Of a stretch of 64,000 nucleotides of DNA, positions 7,388 through 15,832 are shown piece after piece (within the stretch, counting starts at the first letter, position 1; each line of letters begins with the position of its first letter). The DNA comes from Methyloversatilis thermotolerans (GTDB lineage: Bacteria; Pseudomonadota; Gammaproteobacteria; Burkholderiales; Rhodocyclaceae). The stretch lies in assembly GCF_000372885.1 (NCBI RefSeq), contig NZ_KB889967.1:1243215-1307214 (forward strand), written 5' to 3'. The position numbers and the translations under genes were made by a program. The notes beneath the pieces are model-generated. The model was given only the letters and a program-made list of their open reading frames with translations. It was not told the origin of the DNA and did no database searches.

Positions 7388-9508
7388 ATGCAGTGGCCCG
7401 GGCTGAACAAGGATGCGCCGCTGGCGCGCGAGCTGCGCAATCACCACGCGCTGAGCGGACTGCTGTGCAGCGCCGGTGTGCTGCTCATCACTGTGCTCAC
7501 CTGGCTCGCCTTCGGCACACAGGTCGCGATACCGGTATCCGCCGGTGCACTCATCGTCAGCCTGACCGATATCGCGGTACCGCGCCGCAACAAGCTGCCG
7601 CTGCTGCTCGCCAATCTGGTGCAGATGCCACTGGTGTCGCTCGCCGTGCTGCTGTCGCACGATTCGGTCTGGCTGCTCGGTGCGGTCGTGCTGCTCATCG
7701 CCTTCGCCTCCGCCATGGCCACCGCCTGGGGGCGTGCCGGCCTGCCGCTGGGTTACGGCATGACCATGGTGATGGCGTTCTCGCTGGCGCTGCCGGAACT
7801 GCCGGTCGAACAGCAGATGATGCACGTGCTGCAGGAATGTGCGGGCGGCATGCTCTACCTGGGCTACGGGCTGCTCATGGCGCGCGCGGTGGATGTGGAC
7901 ATGCGGCGACGCGTGCTGGTGGACGCCATGCACGCCTTCGCCGATTACATGAACGACAAGGCCCGGTTGTTCGATCCGGCCATTCCGATCGACCAGGTGT
8001 ATGCCGATCTGGTGCGCCGTCAGGCGGTGCTGGCGGAAAAGCTGCAGACCGCGCGCGACTTCCTGCTCGACGAGCGGCGCACGCCGGAGCGCCAGGCCAT
8101 GGCCGACGGCCTGTTCGCGATGATCGATGCGCACGAGGCGGTGCTCGCCAGCCAGGGCGACTATTCGCCGCTGCGCGATGCCTTCCGCGAGCACCGCGTG
8201 CTCGGCCTGCTCGCCGACATGACGCGCGCCGCCGCGAAAGACGTGATCCGCATCGCCGAATCCGATCTGTCCTCTCGCGAGCCGGTGCTGACCGAGGCGC
8301 CCTACCGCGCGATGCGGCCCGCGCTTGCGCATGCGGTCGACACGCTGCGGCAACAGCAGCCTCCTGCCGACGACATCGCGCTCGCTTCGCTGCTGGCGGC
8401 GCGCCAGAAGATTTTCGATACGGTGGATGCGCTGCGGCGCGTCGATCGTGTCCTGCGCGATCCGGCACCGAAGAAGGTGTCGGTGATGGCCATGGGCCGC
8501 TTCCTGTCGCGCTCGAGCTTCGCACCGCGCGCGCTGTGGCTGGCGCTGCGCATGGATTCGCCGGTGCTGCGCTACGCGATCCGCCTCACGCTGGCCATGG
8601 CCGCCGCCTACCTGCTGTCGCGGTGGCTGCCGTGGGCGGGACACGGTTACTGGATCCTGCTCACGGTGTCGCTGGTGATGCGCGCCAGTTTCAGCCAGAC
8701 CCGGCAGCGCCAGACCGACCGCATGATAGGCAATGCGCTGGGCTGCCTGTTCGTCGCCGCACTGTTGCGCTTCGTACCGCAGCCGGTGGTGCTGCTGTCC
8801 GTCATTTTCATCAGCATCGGCATTGCGCACACCTTCCTGACCGTGCGCTACCGGGTCACGGTCACCGCCATGTGCGTCATGGCGCTGCTGCAGTTGCACC
8901 TGATCGCACCCGGCAGCTTCCATGTATCGGAACGTTTTCTCGATACGCTGGCCGGCGTCGCCATCGCCTGGGCGTTCAGCCGTGTGCTGCCGAGCTGGGA
9001 ACGCAACTCGGTGCCGGCCCTGGTACGCCGGCTGCAGCAGTCGCTGGTCGAGTACATCGAACGGGCGCTCACGCCGGGCACGCGCGATGTGAACTACCGG
9101 CTTGCCCGGCGGCATGCGCAGGAAGCGCTCGCCGCGCTGTCCGATGCCGCCGCCCGCATGGTGAACGAACCCAGTTCCAAGCAACTGCCGCTGGCCACCC
9201 TGAACATCCTGACTACCCGCGGTTACCTGCTGCTCGCCCATGTCGCCGCCGCGCGCCGCCTCGGTGCGCAGGGCGACTCAGCGGCTGCCGCCCTCGCGCT
9301 CGAGCAGGCCCGCGTCGATCTGCGCAATGCGCTCGGCACCGGCATCGTGTTCGCGGTCGGTCACGAAAGCGACGCGCTGCGCCGCCGGCTCGACGCCGCA
9401 CGCGAGGACGCGCAGGCGATCATGAGCGCGGCGCGGGAACTGCTTGCGCCGACCAGCTCAGTCCAGGCGCCGGCCGCACCCGCTGCGCGGCGAGCAGACT
9501 CAAGCTGA
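7388..9508 (+). CDS. FUSC family (YccS/YhfK-like) inner-membrane protein
   Basis: Protein of 706 residues with two hydrophobic blocks (about 20-150 and 395-530), each of several helices, separated by a large cytoplasmic segment, and a long soluble C terminus. This two-block layout and the second-block sequence WLPWAGHGYWILLTVSLVMR are typical of the FUSC/YccS family, distantly related to aromatic-acid exporters such as AaeB. Substrate unknown. It follows the two-component genes with a four-base gap and is probably in their operon. Its 3' end overlaps the convergent flavin-protein gene by 89 bases. Confidence 0.87.
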   Translation: MQWPGLNKDAPLARELRNHHALSGLLCSAGVLLITVLTWLAFGTQVAIPVSAGALIVSLTDIAVPRRNKLPLLLANLVQMPLVSLAVLLSHDSVWLLGAVVLLIAFASAMATAWGRAGLPLGYGMTMVMAFSLALPELPVEQQMMHVLQECAGGMLYLGYGLLMARAVDVDMRRRVLVDAMHAFADYMNDKARLFDPAIPIDQVYADLVRRQAVLAEKLQTARDFLLDERRTPERQAMADGLFAMIDAHEAVLASQGDYSPLRDAFREHRVLGLLADMTRAAAKDVIRIAESDLSSREPVLTEAPYRAMRPALAHAVDTLRQQQPPADDIALASLLAARQKIFDTVDALRRVDRVLRDPAPKKVSVMAMGRFLSRSSFAPRALWLALRMDSPVLRYAIRLTLAMAAAYLLSRWLPWAGHGYWILLTVSLVMRASFSQTRQRQTDRMIGNALGCLFVAALLRFVPQPVVLLSVIFISIGIAHTFLTVRYRVTVTAMCVMALLQLHLIAPGSFHVSERFLDTLAGVAIAWAFSRVLPSWERNSVPALVRRLQQSLVEYIERALTPGTRDVNYRLARRHAQEALAALSDAAARMVNEPSSKQLPLATLNILTTRGYLLLAHVAAARRLGAQGDSAAAALALEQARVDLRNALGTGIVFAVGHESDALRRRLDAAREDAQAIMSAARELLAPTSSVQAPAAPAARRADSS

Positions 9509-10352
9509 GCACGCGCTGCGCGCCAGGCAGACGCGCACGCTCGGCGGCATCGTCGATCACCTCGGCGCGCACCGACAACTGCAGCATGTCACCGCGCGCG
9601 AAATCGATGAACAGCAGCCCGGCCCGCGGCTCCACAAGCAGATTGCCCAGCGTGTTGAAAAACAGGTTGCCCGCGTAATCGGGCACGGTGAGCACGTCGC
9701 CGTCGATGTGCACGAAGCCGGGCTCGCCACCGCGGTGCGATACATCGACGCCGCCGTACGCCGCGCTGGCGATGAAGAAGGTGTCGGCGCGAGCGATTAG
9801 TCGCCGCGCCGCGTCGTCCAGCCCGGACAGCGCCTGCACGGCGGGCGGACTGTGTGGCCCCGGGGCGAAACGCGCCTCGCGCGGCCGGATGTATTTCGGA
9901 CAGTTGCCGAAACTCTGTTCGATGGCGATATCGAAGCCCGCCGCATCGACGCCGCTCACCCGGCCATTGGCGCGATTGCGCCGCCTCGTGTGCGGCTGTA
10001 TGCCGAGCAGACCGAGCGGCGCGCCCGGCGCGACATGCGCCGCCAGTGGCTGACCGCCGGCGGGCAGGCCTTCGATGCGCAGGCGCGTCGGTTCCGGCGA
10101 GCGGATGAAACCCGGCGGGCCGGACAGCAGCGTCGCCCAGGGCTGACCTGCGCCGTCCACGCTGCCGATCAGCACGAAGGGCAGCTCCGCGAAAAAGGCC
10201 CGGTGCTGTTCCGGCATGTGGCCGCGGATGACGCGGGCGCCGACCTCGGCCATGCGCTGACGCACGCCGGCGTGTGCCTGCAGCGCACGCTCGCCGGGAT
10301 GGAAGGGATCGCCCGGCAGGGCGGATGGCAGACGGTCGATGGGCGCACTCAT
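9420..10352 (-). CDS. Pyridoxamine 5'-phosphate oxidase-like flavin protein
   Basis: Protein of 310 residues with two split-barrel-like stretches. The N-terminal half contains FVLIGSVDGAGQPWATLLSG and FDIAIEQSFGNCPKYIRPRE; the C-terminal half contains ADTFFIASAA and GNLFFNTLGNLLVEPRAGLL, both typical of the PNPOx/FMN-binding fold. Members bind FMN or related cofactors; the reaction is not predictable. It lies seven bases behind the GST gene on the same strand, suggesting a small redox/detoxification operon. The last 89 bases overlap the 3' end of the FUSC gene in antisense. Confidence 0.8.
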   Translation of the reverse strand: MSAPIDRLPSALPGDPFHPGERALQAHAGVRQRMAEVGARVIRGHMPEQHRAFFAELPFVLIGSVDGAGQPWATLLSGPPGFIRSPEPTRLRIEGLPAGGQPLAAHVAPGAPLGLLGIQPHTRRRNRANGRVSGVDAAGFDIAIEQSFGNCPKYIRPREARFAPGPHSPPAVQALSGLDDAARRLIARADTFFIASAAYGGVDVSHRGGEPGFVHIDGDVLTVPDYAGNLFFNTLGNLLVEPRAGLLFIDFARGDMLQLSVRAEVIDDAAERARLPGAQRVLSLSLLAAQRVRPAPGLSWSAQAVPAPRS

Positions 10353-10359
10353 GGCGGGC

Positions 10360-11007
10360 TCAGGCGCGCAGGCCGGCGCGTGTCACCGGCATCGGCACGA
10401 AGCCGGGCAGCGCTTCGACCCGCGCCAGCCACGCCCTCACCCGGGGATAGGCATCGAGCGACACATTGCCTTCCGGCGCGTGTGCGACATAGGTGTAGAC
10501 CGCGATGTCGGCCAGCGTCGGCACCGCTGCCGCCAGCCATTCGCGTTGCGCCAGTCCGTTTTCCATCACCGCCAGCAGGCGATGCGCGCGCGCGATCACC
10601 TCATCCGGATTGAAATCCGCGCCGAACACGGTCACCAGCCGTGCTGCGCACGGTCCGAAAGCGACCGGGCCGGAGGCGGCGGACAGCCAGCGCTGGACCT
10701 CGGCCGCGCCCGCCGCGTCCTGCGGCATCCAGCGTCCCGGCGCGTAGCGCTGCGCCAGATAGACCAGGATGGCGGTGGAATCGGCCACCACGGTATCGCC
10801 ATCCTCGATCACCGGCACCTGCCTGAAGGCATTGAGCGCAAGAAAGGCCGGCGACTTCTGTTCGCCGCCCGCCAGATCGACCTGGCGGAAGGTATAGGGC
10901 AAGCCGAGCAGTTCCAGGAACAGTTCGGCGCGGTGGCTGTGGCCGGACAGCTTGAATCCGTGCAGCAGGATGGGTGTTTCCGGGCGGGAAGTGGCAGTCA
11001 GGTTCAT
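10360..11007 (-). CDS. Glutathione S-transferase family protein
   Basis: Protein of 215 residues with a thioredoxin-like N-terminal domain ([40 protein letters not shown], where VPVIEDG and DST match the glutathione-binding VPxL and ES/DS positions) and an all-helical C-terminal domain ([18 protein letters not shown]). The catalytic residue is probably a Ser in the LSGHSHR region. Substrate unknown. The ATG at 11007 is chosen for AAGGA upstream and because family sequence begins directly after it. It precedes the PNPOx-like gene on the same strand. Confidence 0.9.
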   Translation of the reverse strand: MNLTATSRPETPILLHGFKLSGHSHRAELFLELLGLPYTFRQVDLAGGEQKSPAFLALNAFRQVPVIEDGDTVVADSTAILVYLAQRYAPGRWMPQDAAGAAEVQRWLSAASGPVAFGPCAARLVTVFGADFNPDEVIARAHRLLAVMENGLAQREWLAAAVPTLADIAVYTYVAHAPEGNVSLDAYPRVRAWLARVEALPGFVPMPVTRAGLRA

Positions 11008-11147
11008 CGCGGCGTCCTTGCAGTGTGGAGGGAAGCGCTGCCCCGACATCGGGCAGCACGCACACTATCCACCGACCGGCGGACGCAATAAATGGGCTAT
11101 TGCTGATAAATCAAATGCGAAAACCGGTTTAGTTGCCCATGGAAACG

Positions 11148-11176
11148 GGCGCGTCCTTGACTGCGGTACGCGCCCT
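11148..11176 (-). terminator. Hairpin downstream of the PEP-CTERM gene
   Basis: Inverted repeat GGGCGCGT (11148-11155) and ACGCGCCC (11169-11176) with a 13-base loop, lying 76 bases after the stop of the spondin-domain gene. On the minus strand the flank is CGTTTCC, only a weak T tract, so termination would be inefficient. It could instead be a regulator site for the GST promoter region, which is AT-rich at 11090-11135. Confidence 0.4.
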
Positions 11177-11251
11177 TCCTTCACGCTCGGGCCGACGCCC
11201 GGCCGTGGTGCAAGGTCCGCGATGTCCGGCGCGTGGCCCGGGCTGCCCGGA

Positions 11252-12094
11252 TCAAGCGGTCCGGCGCCTGATGGCGCGGCGGCTGATCGCGCCCACGATC
11301 GCCAGGCCACCCAGCAGCATCGCGTAGGTGTCGGGTTCCGGCACCGGTGCCAGCAACTGGATGTCGATGCGGCCGATGGCCTGCAGGGACGTGAATTGCA
11401 GCGGCGTGAAGTCGTAGCCGGCCGGCACCAGGGCCGCACTCAGGAAGCTGGCGTAGGGAAGGTCATCGACATGACGCACCACGCCGTTCTCGGCCATGCC
11501 CTGGTTGGCCATGCTCTGACCGCCACCGATGCCGAACGCCCCGTTCGCCAGCGAATTGGCGAAGTCGTTCACCTCGGTGCCGGCGTCCCACACGTCGCCA
11601 TTGCCGCCGACGTAGAAGCTGAGCATGCCGCCATTGCTCAGCAGCACCGACAGGTCGTGCTCCATCGCATTGTCGTTGCCGATGAAGAAGTCATTGCTCA
11701 GCACGACCATGGATGCGTAGCTGAACCAGCGGTTGTCGCCGGCCAGGTCGAGGCCGGTGAATTCCAGCGAGCGCACGGCACCCGGAAACGCCGGGCCTTC
11801 CGGCAGCGTGCCCTGGATGCCGGTTTCGGTCGTGGCGGCGAACAGCGTGCTCAGCGGCGCCGTGTTGCCGTCCTCGGCAATGCGCTCCACGCCCAGCGAA
11901 GCGGCGGAGCCGGCATCGAACAGATCGAAGCTGGTGTTGTGGAAACCGACCCACAAGGGCGAGGTACCGACGCTGCCGGCCGGACTGACGTTGGTGAACG
12001 TGACGCGAACGTCGGCTGCGGTAGCCAGCAAGGGCATTGCAAGGGTAACGGCGCCGGCAAGCAGCGGCAGGCTCATGCGAAGGACAGTGTTCAT
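11252..12094 (-). CDS. Spondin-domain PEP-CTERM protein (exosortase substrate)
   Basis: Protein of 280 residues. A signal peptide (about 1-25, ending LLATAA) is followed by a Spondin_N-type domain (VTFTNVSPAGSVG, SPLWVGFHNTSFDLFDAG). The C terminus is a complete PEP-CTERM sorting tag: VPEPDTYAML, a hydrophobic helix GGLAIVGAI, then the basic tail SRRAIRRR. Such proteins are cut by an exosortase at the PEP motif; XrtB is encoded 40 kb away in this window. The start at 12094 has AGGAG upstream. Likely a secreted or surface matrix protein. The neighbouring two-component genes on the same strand may control it. Confidence 0.88.
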   Translation of the reverse strand: MNTVLRMSLPLLAGAVTLAMPLLATAADVRVTFTNVSPAGSVGTSPLWVGFHNTSFDLFDAGSAASLGVERIAEDGNTAPLSTLFAATTETGIQGTLPEGPAFPGAVRSLEFTGLDLAGDNRWFSYASMVVLSNDFFIGNDNAMEHDLSVLLSNGGMLSFYVGGNGDVWDAGTEVNDFANSLANGAFGIGGGQSMANQGMAENGVVRHVDDLPYASFLSAALVPAGYDFTPLQFTSLQAIGRIDIQLLAPVPEPDTYAMLLGGLAIVGAISRRAIRRRTA

Positions 12095-12249
12095 GCGAAG
12101 GGTCTCCTGTGGATTGACGAACACGCGGTGACGGAATGCGTCTGCGCATGCCGCATGCTGAGGAGCGCTGCTCGCGAGACGGTCACGCAATGATCACGAT
12201 GTCGTGATGTTTGCTGCCTGCCGCGGTCGGTGCGGCAAGTTGCCGGCGC

Positions 12250-13704
12250 TCAGGCGTGCCGGGCGACGGCGGCAGGCAGGACGAAGCGGAAGCGCGTACC
12301 GCGCTCCGGGGCACTGTCGACGGCGATGGAGGTCCGGTGCAGCGTCAGGATGCGATGCACGATGAGCAGGCCAAGTCCGCCACGCGAAGGATCGCCGTCA
12401 CGCCGGCGCAGCGGCGAATAGCGCGCAAACAGCGTCGGCAGCAGTTCCGGCGCGATGCCGCGGCCACTGTCGGCCACGTCAACCTCCACCGCGTCGCCGA
12501 TACGCCTGGCGTCGAGACGCACGATGCCGCCGCGAGGCGTGCAGCGCACCGCGTTGTCGATCAGATTGGTCAGCACGCGCTCGATCAGGCCGATGTCGGC
12601 GTGCACCATCAGGCGGTCGCCGGCGGCGCCCGCATCCAGGTCCACGCCGGCGGCATCGGCGGCAAAGGCCATCTTGTGCCGGACGTCCTGCAGCAGTTCG
12701 TTGATGCAGAAGTCCTCCGCCTGGGGCGGTGACTCCTCGCACTCGAGCCGCGCCAGCTCGAACAGTTGCTGCGCCAGCCGGGCCACGCCCAGGCTCTGCC
12801 GCACGGCACGCTCGATGTAATCGCTGCGCGCGTCCGGTGTGAGCCGATCGGCGTGCAACTGCAGGGTTTCCAGATAGTTGTGCAGCGCCGTGAGCGGCGT
12901 GCGCAAGTCGTGCGACACGTTGGCGACCAGTTCGCGGCGCAGACTGTCCTGCCGCTTCAGTTCATCGATCTGACGGGCGATGGTGGCCGACATGCGGCTG
13001 AAGCTGGCCTGCAGACGGCCGATCTCATCCTTGCCGCCGTCAGCGTGCGTGCGCGGGTCGGCCGCTTCCGGCGGCAGGAAGGCGTCGACCTGTTCGGCCA
13101 GCCGGTTGATGCGCCGCGTGATGCCGCGGAACACGAGCAATCCGGCCACCAGCGCCCCGCACAGCACCGCCAGGCCGAGCCAGAGCCCGGCGCTCAGCGC
13201 ATAGCCGAGCCCTGCGGATTCGCTCATCTGCGCGTACGCCTCGCCGGCCAGCACCACGTAGAGGTAGCCGGGCTCCCCATTGGCCCGCCGGATGGGCGCG
13301 ACGCTGAACACGTCCTGGCGGTCAGGACGGCGAGGGTTGTCCGCGAAGATCGGCAGTCGGGCCCCGTCCAGATAGGCCCGCAGGGGCGCCAACCCCACTT
13401 TCCGCTGGAGCAGATGGCCATCCGGCGCCGAATGCATCAGGATCCGGCCCGCAGCGTCCAGCAGATACACCTCGATCTGCGGATTGACCGCCATGAGCAT
13501 ATGGAAGAGCTCTTCCACGTCGGCCCGACCGACCAGTCTGTTGTGGGACGCGATGTGGGCCGCGAGACCGCGGCTGAGCGACTGCGACACCTCTTGCTGG
13601 TGGGTACGCGCGGCGTTGTAGCCCAGCCCGCCAAGAACGCCGCCGAAACATGCGAGGATGACCGCAAAACTCACCGCGATCCGCGCATAGAGGCTGTTCA
13701 GCAT
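12250..13704 (-). CDS. OmpR-type sensor histidine kinase
   Basis: Protein of 484 residues: N-terminal membrane helix (SLYARIAVSFAVILACFGGV), periplasmic region of about 120 residues, second helix near 160-180, HAMP linker, HisKA domain with NVSHDLRTPLTALHNYLETL (phospho-acceptor H265) and a HATPase domain (LIDNAVRCTPRGG, VADSGRGIAPEL, RGGLGLLIVHRI). The stimulus is unknown. Its ATG lies inside the last codons of the response-regulator gene (seven-base overlap), so regulator and kinase form a coupled pair. The PEP-CTERM gene follows 155 bases downstream on the same strand. Confidence 0.93.
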   Translation of the reverse strand: MLNSLYARIAVSFAVILACFGGVLGGLGYNAARTHQQEVSQSLSRGLAAHIASHNRLVGRADVEELFHMLMAVNPQIEVYLLDAAGRILMHSAPDGHLLQRKVGLAPLRAYLDGARLPIFADNPRRPDRQDVFSVAPIRRANGEPGYLYVVLAGEAYAQMSESAGLGYALSAGLWLGLAVLCGALVAGLLVFRGITRRINRLAEQVDAFLPPEAADPRTHADGGKDEIGRLQASFSRMSATIARQIDELKRQDSLRRELVANVSHDLRTPLTALHNYLETLQLHADRLTPDARSDYIERAVRQSLGVARLAQQLFELARLECEESPPQAEDFCINELLQDVRHKMAFAADAAGVDLDAGAAGDRLMVHADIGLIERVLTNLIDNAVRCTPRGGIVRLDARRIGDAVEVDVADSGRGIAPELLPTLFARYSPLRRRDGDPSRGGLGLLIVHRILTLHRTSIAVDSAPERGTRFRFVLPAAVARHA

Positions 13705-14489
13705 GTGGACGCGTCGCCGCGCAGGAATCGATAGCCGACGCCCCACACGGTCTGGATGAAGCGCGGTCGCGACGGCTGCGCCTCGATCTTTGCGCGCAAC
13801 CGGTTGATGTGGGAGTTCACCGTGTGTTCATAGCCGTCATGGTTGTACCCCCACACGTGGTCCAGAAGCTGGGCCCGGGTGAACACGCGCTCCGGGTGAC
13901 GCGCGAAAAAGAACAGCAGTTCGAACTCACGTACCGTCATCGCCACCGGCACCCCGCCGATGCGCACCTCGCGCGCGATCGGGTCGATCTGCAGTTCGCC
14001 GACGCGGATCAGGCCAGGCAGCGCGGCAAGCTGTGCGTCGGCCGCATGCATCCGGCGCATGACGGAGCGCATGCGCGCATGAAGTTCGACGAAGGAGAAC
14101 GGCTTGGTGAGATAGTCGTCCGCCCCCAGTTCCAGTCCGAGCACGCGGTGCACTTCGGTCGACCGCGCGCTGAGCATGATGATGGGCAGATAGACGGGCT
14201 CTGTCCGCACGCTGCGGCACAGGTCGTAGCCGTCGCCGTCGGGCAGCGCGAGGTCGAGCAGCAGCAGCGCATAGTGACCGGCCTTCAGGCGGGCGAGCGC
14301 GGTCGCGCCGTCGCCCGCCAGGTCCACCCGATAGCCTTCGGCGTCGAGATTCAGTTCGATCATGCGGGCGATTTCCGGATCGTCCTCGACCACCAGCACG
14401 CGCCTCGACGGCTGCGTTCCCGCCGCAGGGCGGAGCGATTCGTGAAGTCGCGAGGGCACCTGGGCAGACACTTCGGCAGACATCGGCAT
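13698..14489 (-). CDS. OmpR/PhoB-family response regulator
   Basis: Regulator of 263 residues: an N-terminal tail of about 25 residues, a receiver domain (VLVVEDDPEIARMIELNLDA, phospho-acceptor D79 in LLLDLALPDGDGYDL, K in DDYLTKPFS), and a winged-helix output domain (LIRVGELQIDP, TVREFELLFFFARHPERVFT, YEHTVNSHINRLRAKI, WGVGYRF). Start 14489 is favoured by GGAG at about seven bases; the upstream open frame has no receiver sequence. Partner of the following histidine kinase. Confidence 0.92.
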   Translation of the reverse strand: MPMSAEVSAQVPSRLHESLRPAAGTQPSRRVLVVEDDPEIARMIELNLDAEGYRVDLAGDGATALARLKAGHYALLLLDLALPDGDGYDLCRSVRTEPVYLPIIMLSARSTEVHRVLGLELGADDYLTKPFSFVELHARMRSVMRRMHAADAQLAALPGLIRVGELQIDPIAREVRIGGVPVAMTVREFELLFFFARHPERVFTRAQLLDHVWGYNHDGYEHTVNSHINRLRAKIEAQPSRPRFIQTVWGVGYRFLRGDASTC

Positions 14490-14792
14490 GATAGGGCTCC
14501 GTGTGCGGACGGACCCTGCCACGGTGCGGGCGTGAGTACCCGCCGGCTCGGGTCCGGACACGTCGGAGGACCGGGCGGGACACCTCGACCTTACATCGCC
14601 CACCGGATACTGCAGGCCCACGCATGTCGCGCGCATCGCATGACCGCGGCAGCCGGGGCCCTTGGCGTCGAAGCGCGAAGCGCGTTTGCAGCGCGCGTGA
14701 CGCGAGCCGCCCGCGGCCTGCTGGCCCGATCCGGACGCACGGGCATTCGCGCGCGGCCGCCGATTCACCGTCAACAGCCCCTAGAATGCGGC
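14490..14792. other. Intergenic region between divergent regulator genes
   Basis: This 303-base region must hold the promoters of the response-regulator gene (leftwards) and of the LysR gene (rightwards). A TAGAAT hexamer at 14782-14787 stands only five bases before the LysR ATG, which would give a leaderless mRNA if used; no ribosome site is visible there. I see no other clear signal, RNA gene or repeat. Confidence 0.5.
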
Positions 14793-15701
14793 ATGGATCT
14801 GATTCGCGCGATGCGCACCTTCGTCGAAATCGCCGACCGCGGCAGCCTGACTGCGGCAGCCCGTGCGCTGGACAGCTCGCTCGCCGCGGTGGTGCGCACG
14901 CTGGCCGCGCTGGAGGCGCATCTGGACGTGCGCCTGATGAACCGCACCACGCGCCGGGTCGCGCTCACCGACGACGGACGCCATTACCTCGAACACTGCC
15001 GGCACATTCTGTCCTCGGTGCAGGATGCGGAAGACGCTCTGAAAGAAGGCGCAGCCGAGCCGGTCGGTCCGATCACGATCACCGCACCGGTACAGTTCGG
15101 CCAGATGTACGTCGCCCCCGCGGTCACCCGCTTTGCGCTGCAACATCCGCGCGTGAAGCTGCGCGTGCTGCTGCATGACCGCGTGGTGAATCTGGTCGAG
15201 GAAGGCGTGGATGTCGGTGTGCGCATCGGCGCGCTGGATGATTCCGGCCTGGTCGCGCAGCCGCTGGGAACGATACGGCGCGTGGTGGTCGCCAGCCCTG
15301 CCCTGCTCGCCGCACGAGGCGAGCCGATGCACCCGCACGATCTGTGCGATGCGCCCTGCGTGCGCTTTTCCGGCGCAGCCGCCCTGGCCTGGAGCTTCCG
15401 CGCCGAGGGCCGCACGCTGCAGGTGAGCGTCGGCGGCAATCTGGAGTTCAATCACATCGCACCGGCCGTGGACGCCTGTGTGGCCGGAGCCGGCTTCGGC
15501 CTTTTTCTGAGTTATCAAGTGCGGCCACACGTCGCGGCGGGCAGACTCAATGTGGTGCTCGGCGCATTCGAGCCGCCGCCGCGTCCGGTGCATGTGGTCT
15601 ATCCACATGCACGGCTGCTGCCCGGACGTACCCGTTTGCTGATCGACTGGCTCAAGCGCGAGCTGGGCGCGGAGGGCCCGGCCTTCGCCGGCGAACACTG
15701 A
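14793..15701 (+). CDS. LysR-family transcriptional regulator
   Basis: Regulator of 302 residues: winged helix-turn-helix at the N terminus (MDLIRAMRTFVEIADRGSLT, then LDVRLMNRTTRRVALTDDGR) and a substrate-binding effector domain (GPITITAPVQFGQMYVAPAV, VNLVEEGVDVGVRIGALDDS). This matches the CrgA/AaeR-like subgroup. It is encoded just upstream of ovoA on the same strand (131 bases apart), so it may control the ovothiol genes; LysR regulators more often act on divergent genes, and the gene to the left is the response regulator. Effector unknown. Confidence 0.9.
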   Translation: MDLIRAMRTFVEIADRGSLTAAARALDSSLAAVVRTLAALEAHLDVRLMNRTTRRVALTDDGRHYLEHCRHILSSVQDAEDALKEGAAEPVGPITITAPVQFGQMYVAPAVTRFALQHPRVKLRVLLHDRVVNLVEEGVDVGVRIGALDDSGLVAQPLGTIRRVVVASPALLAARGEPMHPHDLCDAPCVRFSGAAALAWSFRAEGRTLQVSVGGNLEFNHIAPAVDACVAGAGFGLFLSYQVRPHVAAGRLNVVLGAFEPPPRPVHVVYPHARLLPGRTRLLIDWLKRELGAEGPAFAGEH

Positions 15702-15832
15702 AACATGGCCGAGGCACAATCGCGATGCCCCAGAACTTGAACGACGAGCGGACGTCAGACGCGCGTGCCCCGGCGGGCGCAGTTGTCAGCCCGGAGGCCG
15801 GCCCCTTCCACTCGACGGAGCAGAACAAGAAC

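Noticed and set aside
7307-9241. 644-codon minus-strand frame opposite the FUSC gene
   Set aside because: Same reason: antisense shadow of a recognised membrane protein with no family features.
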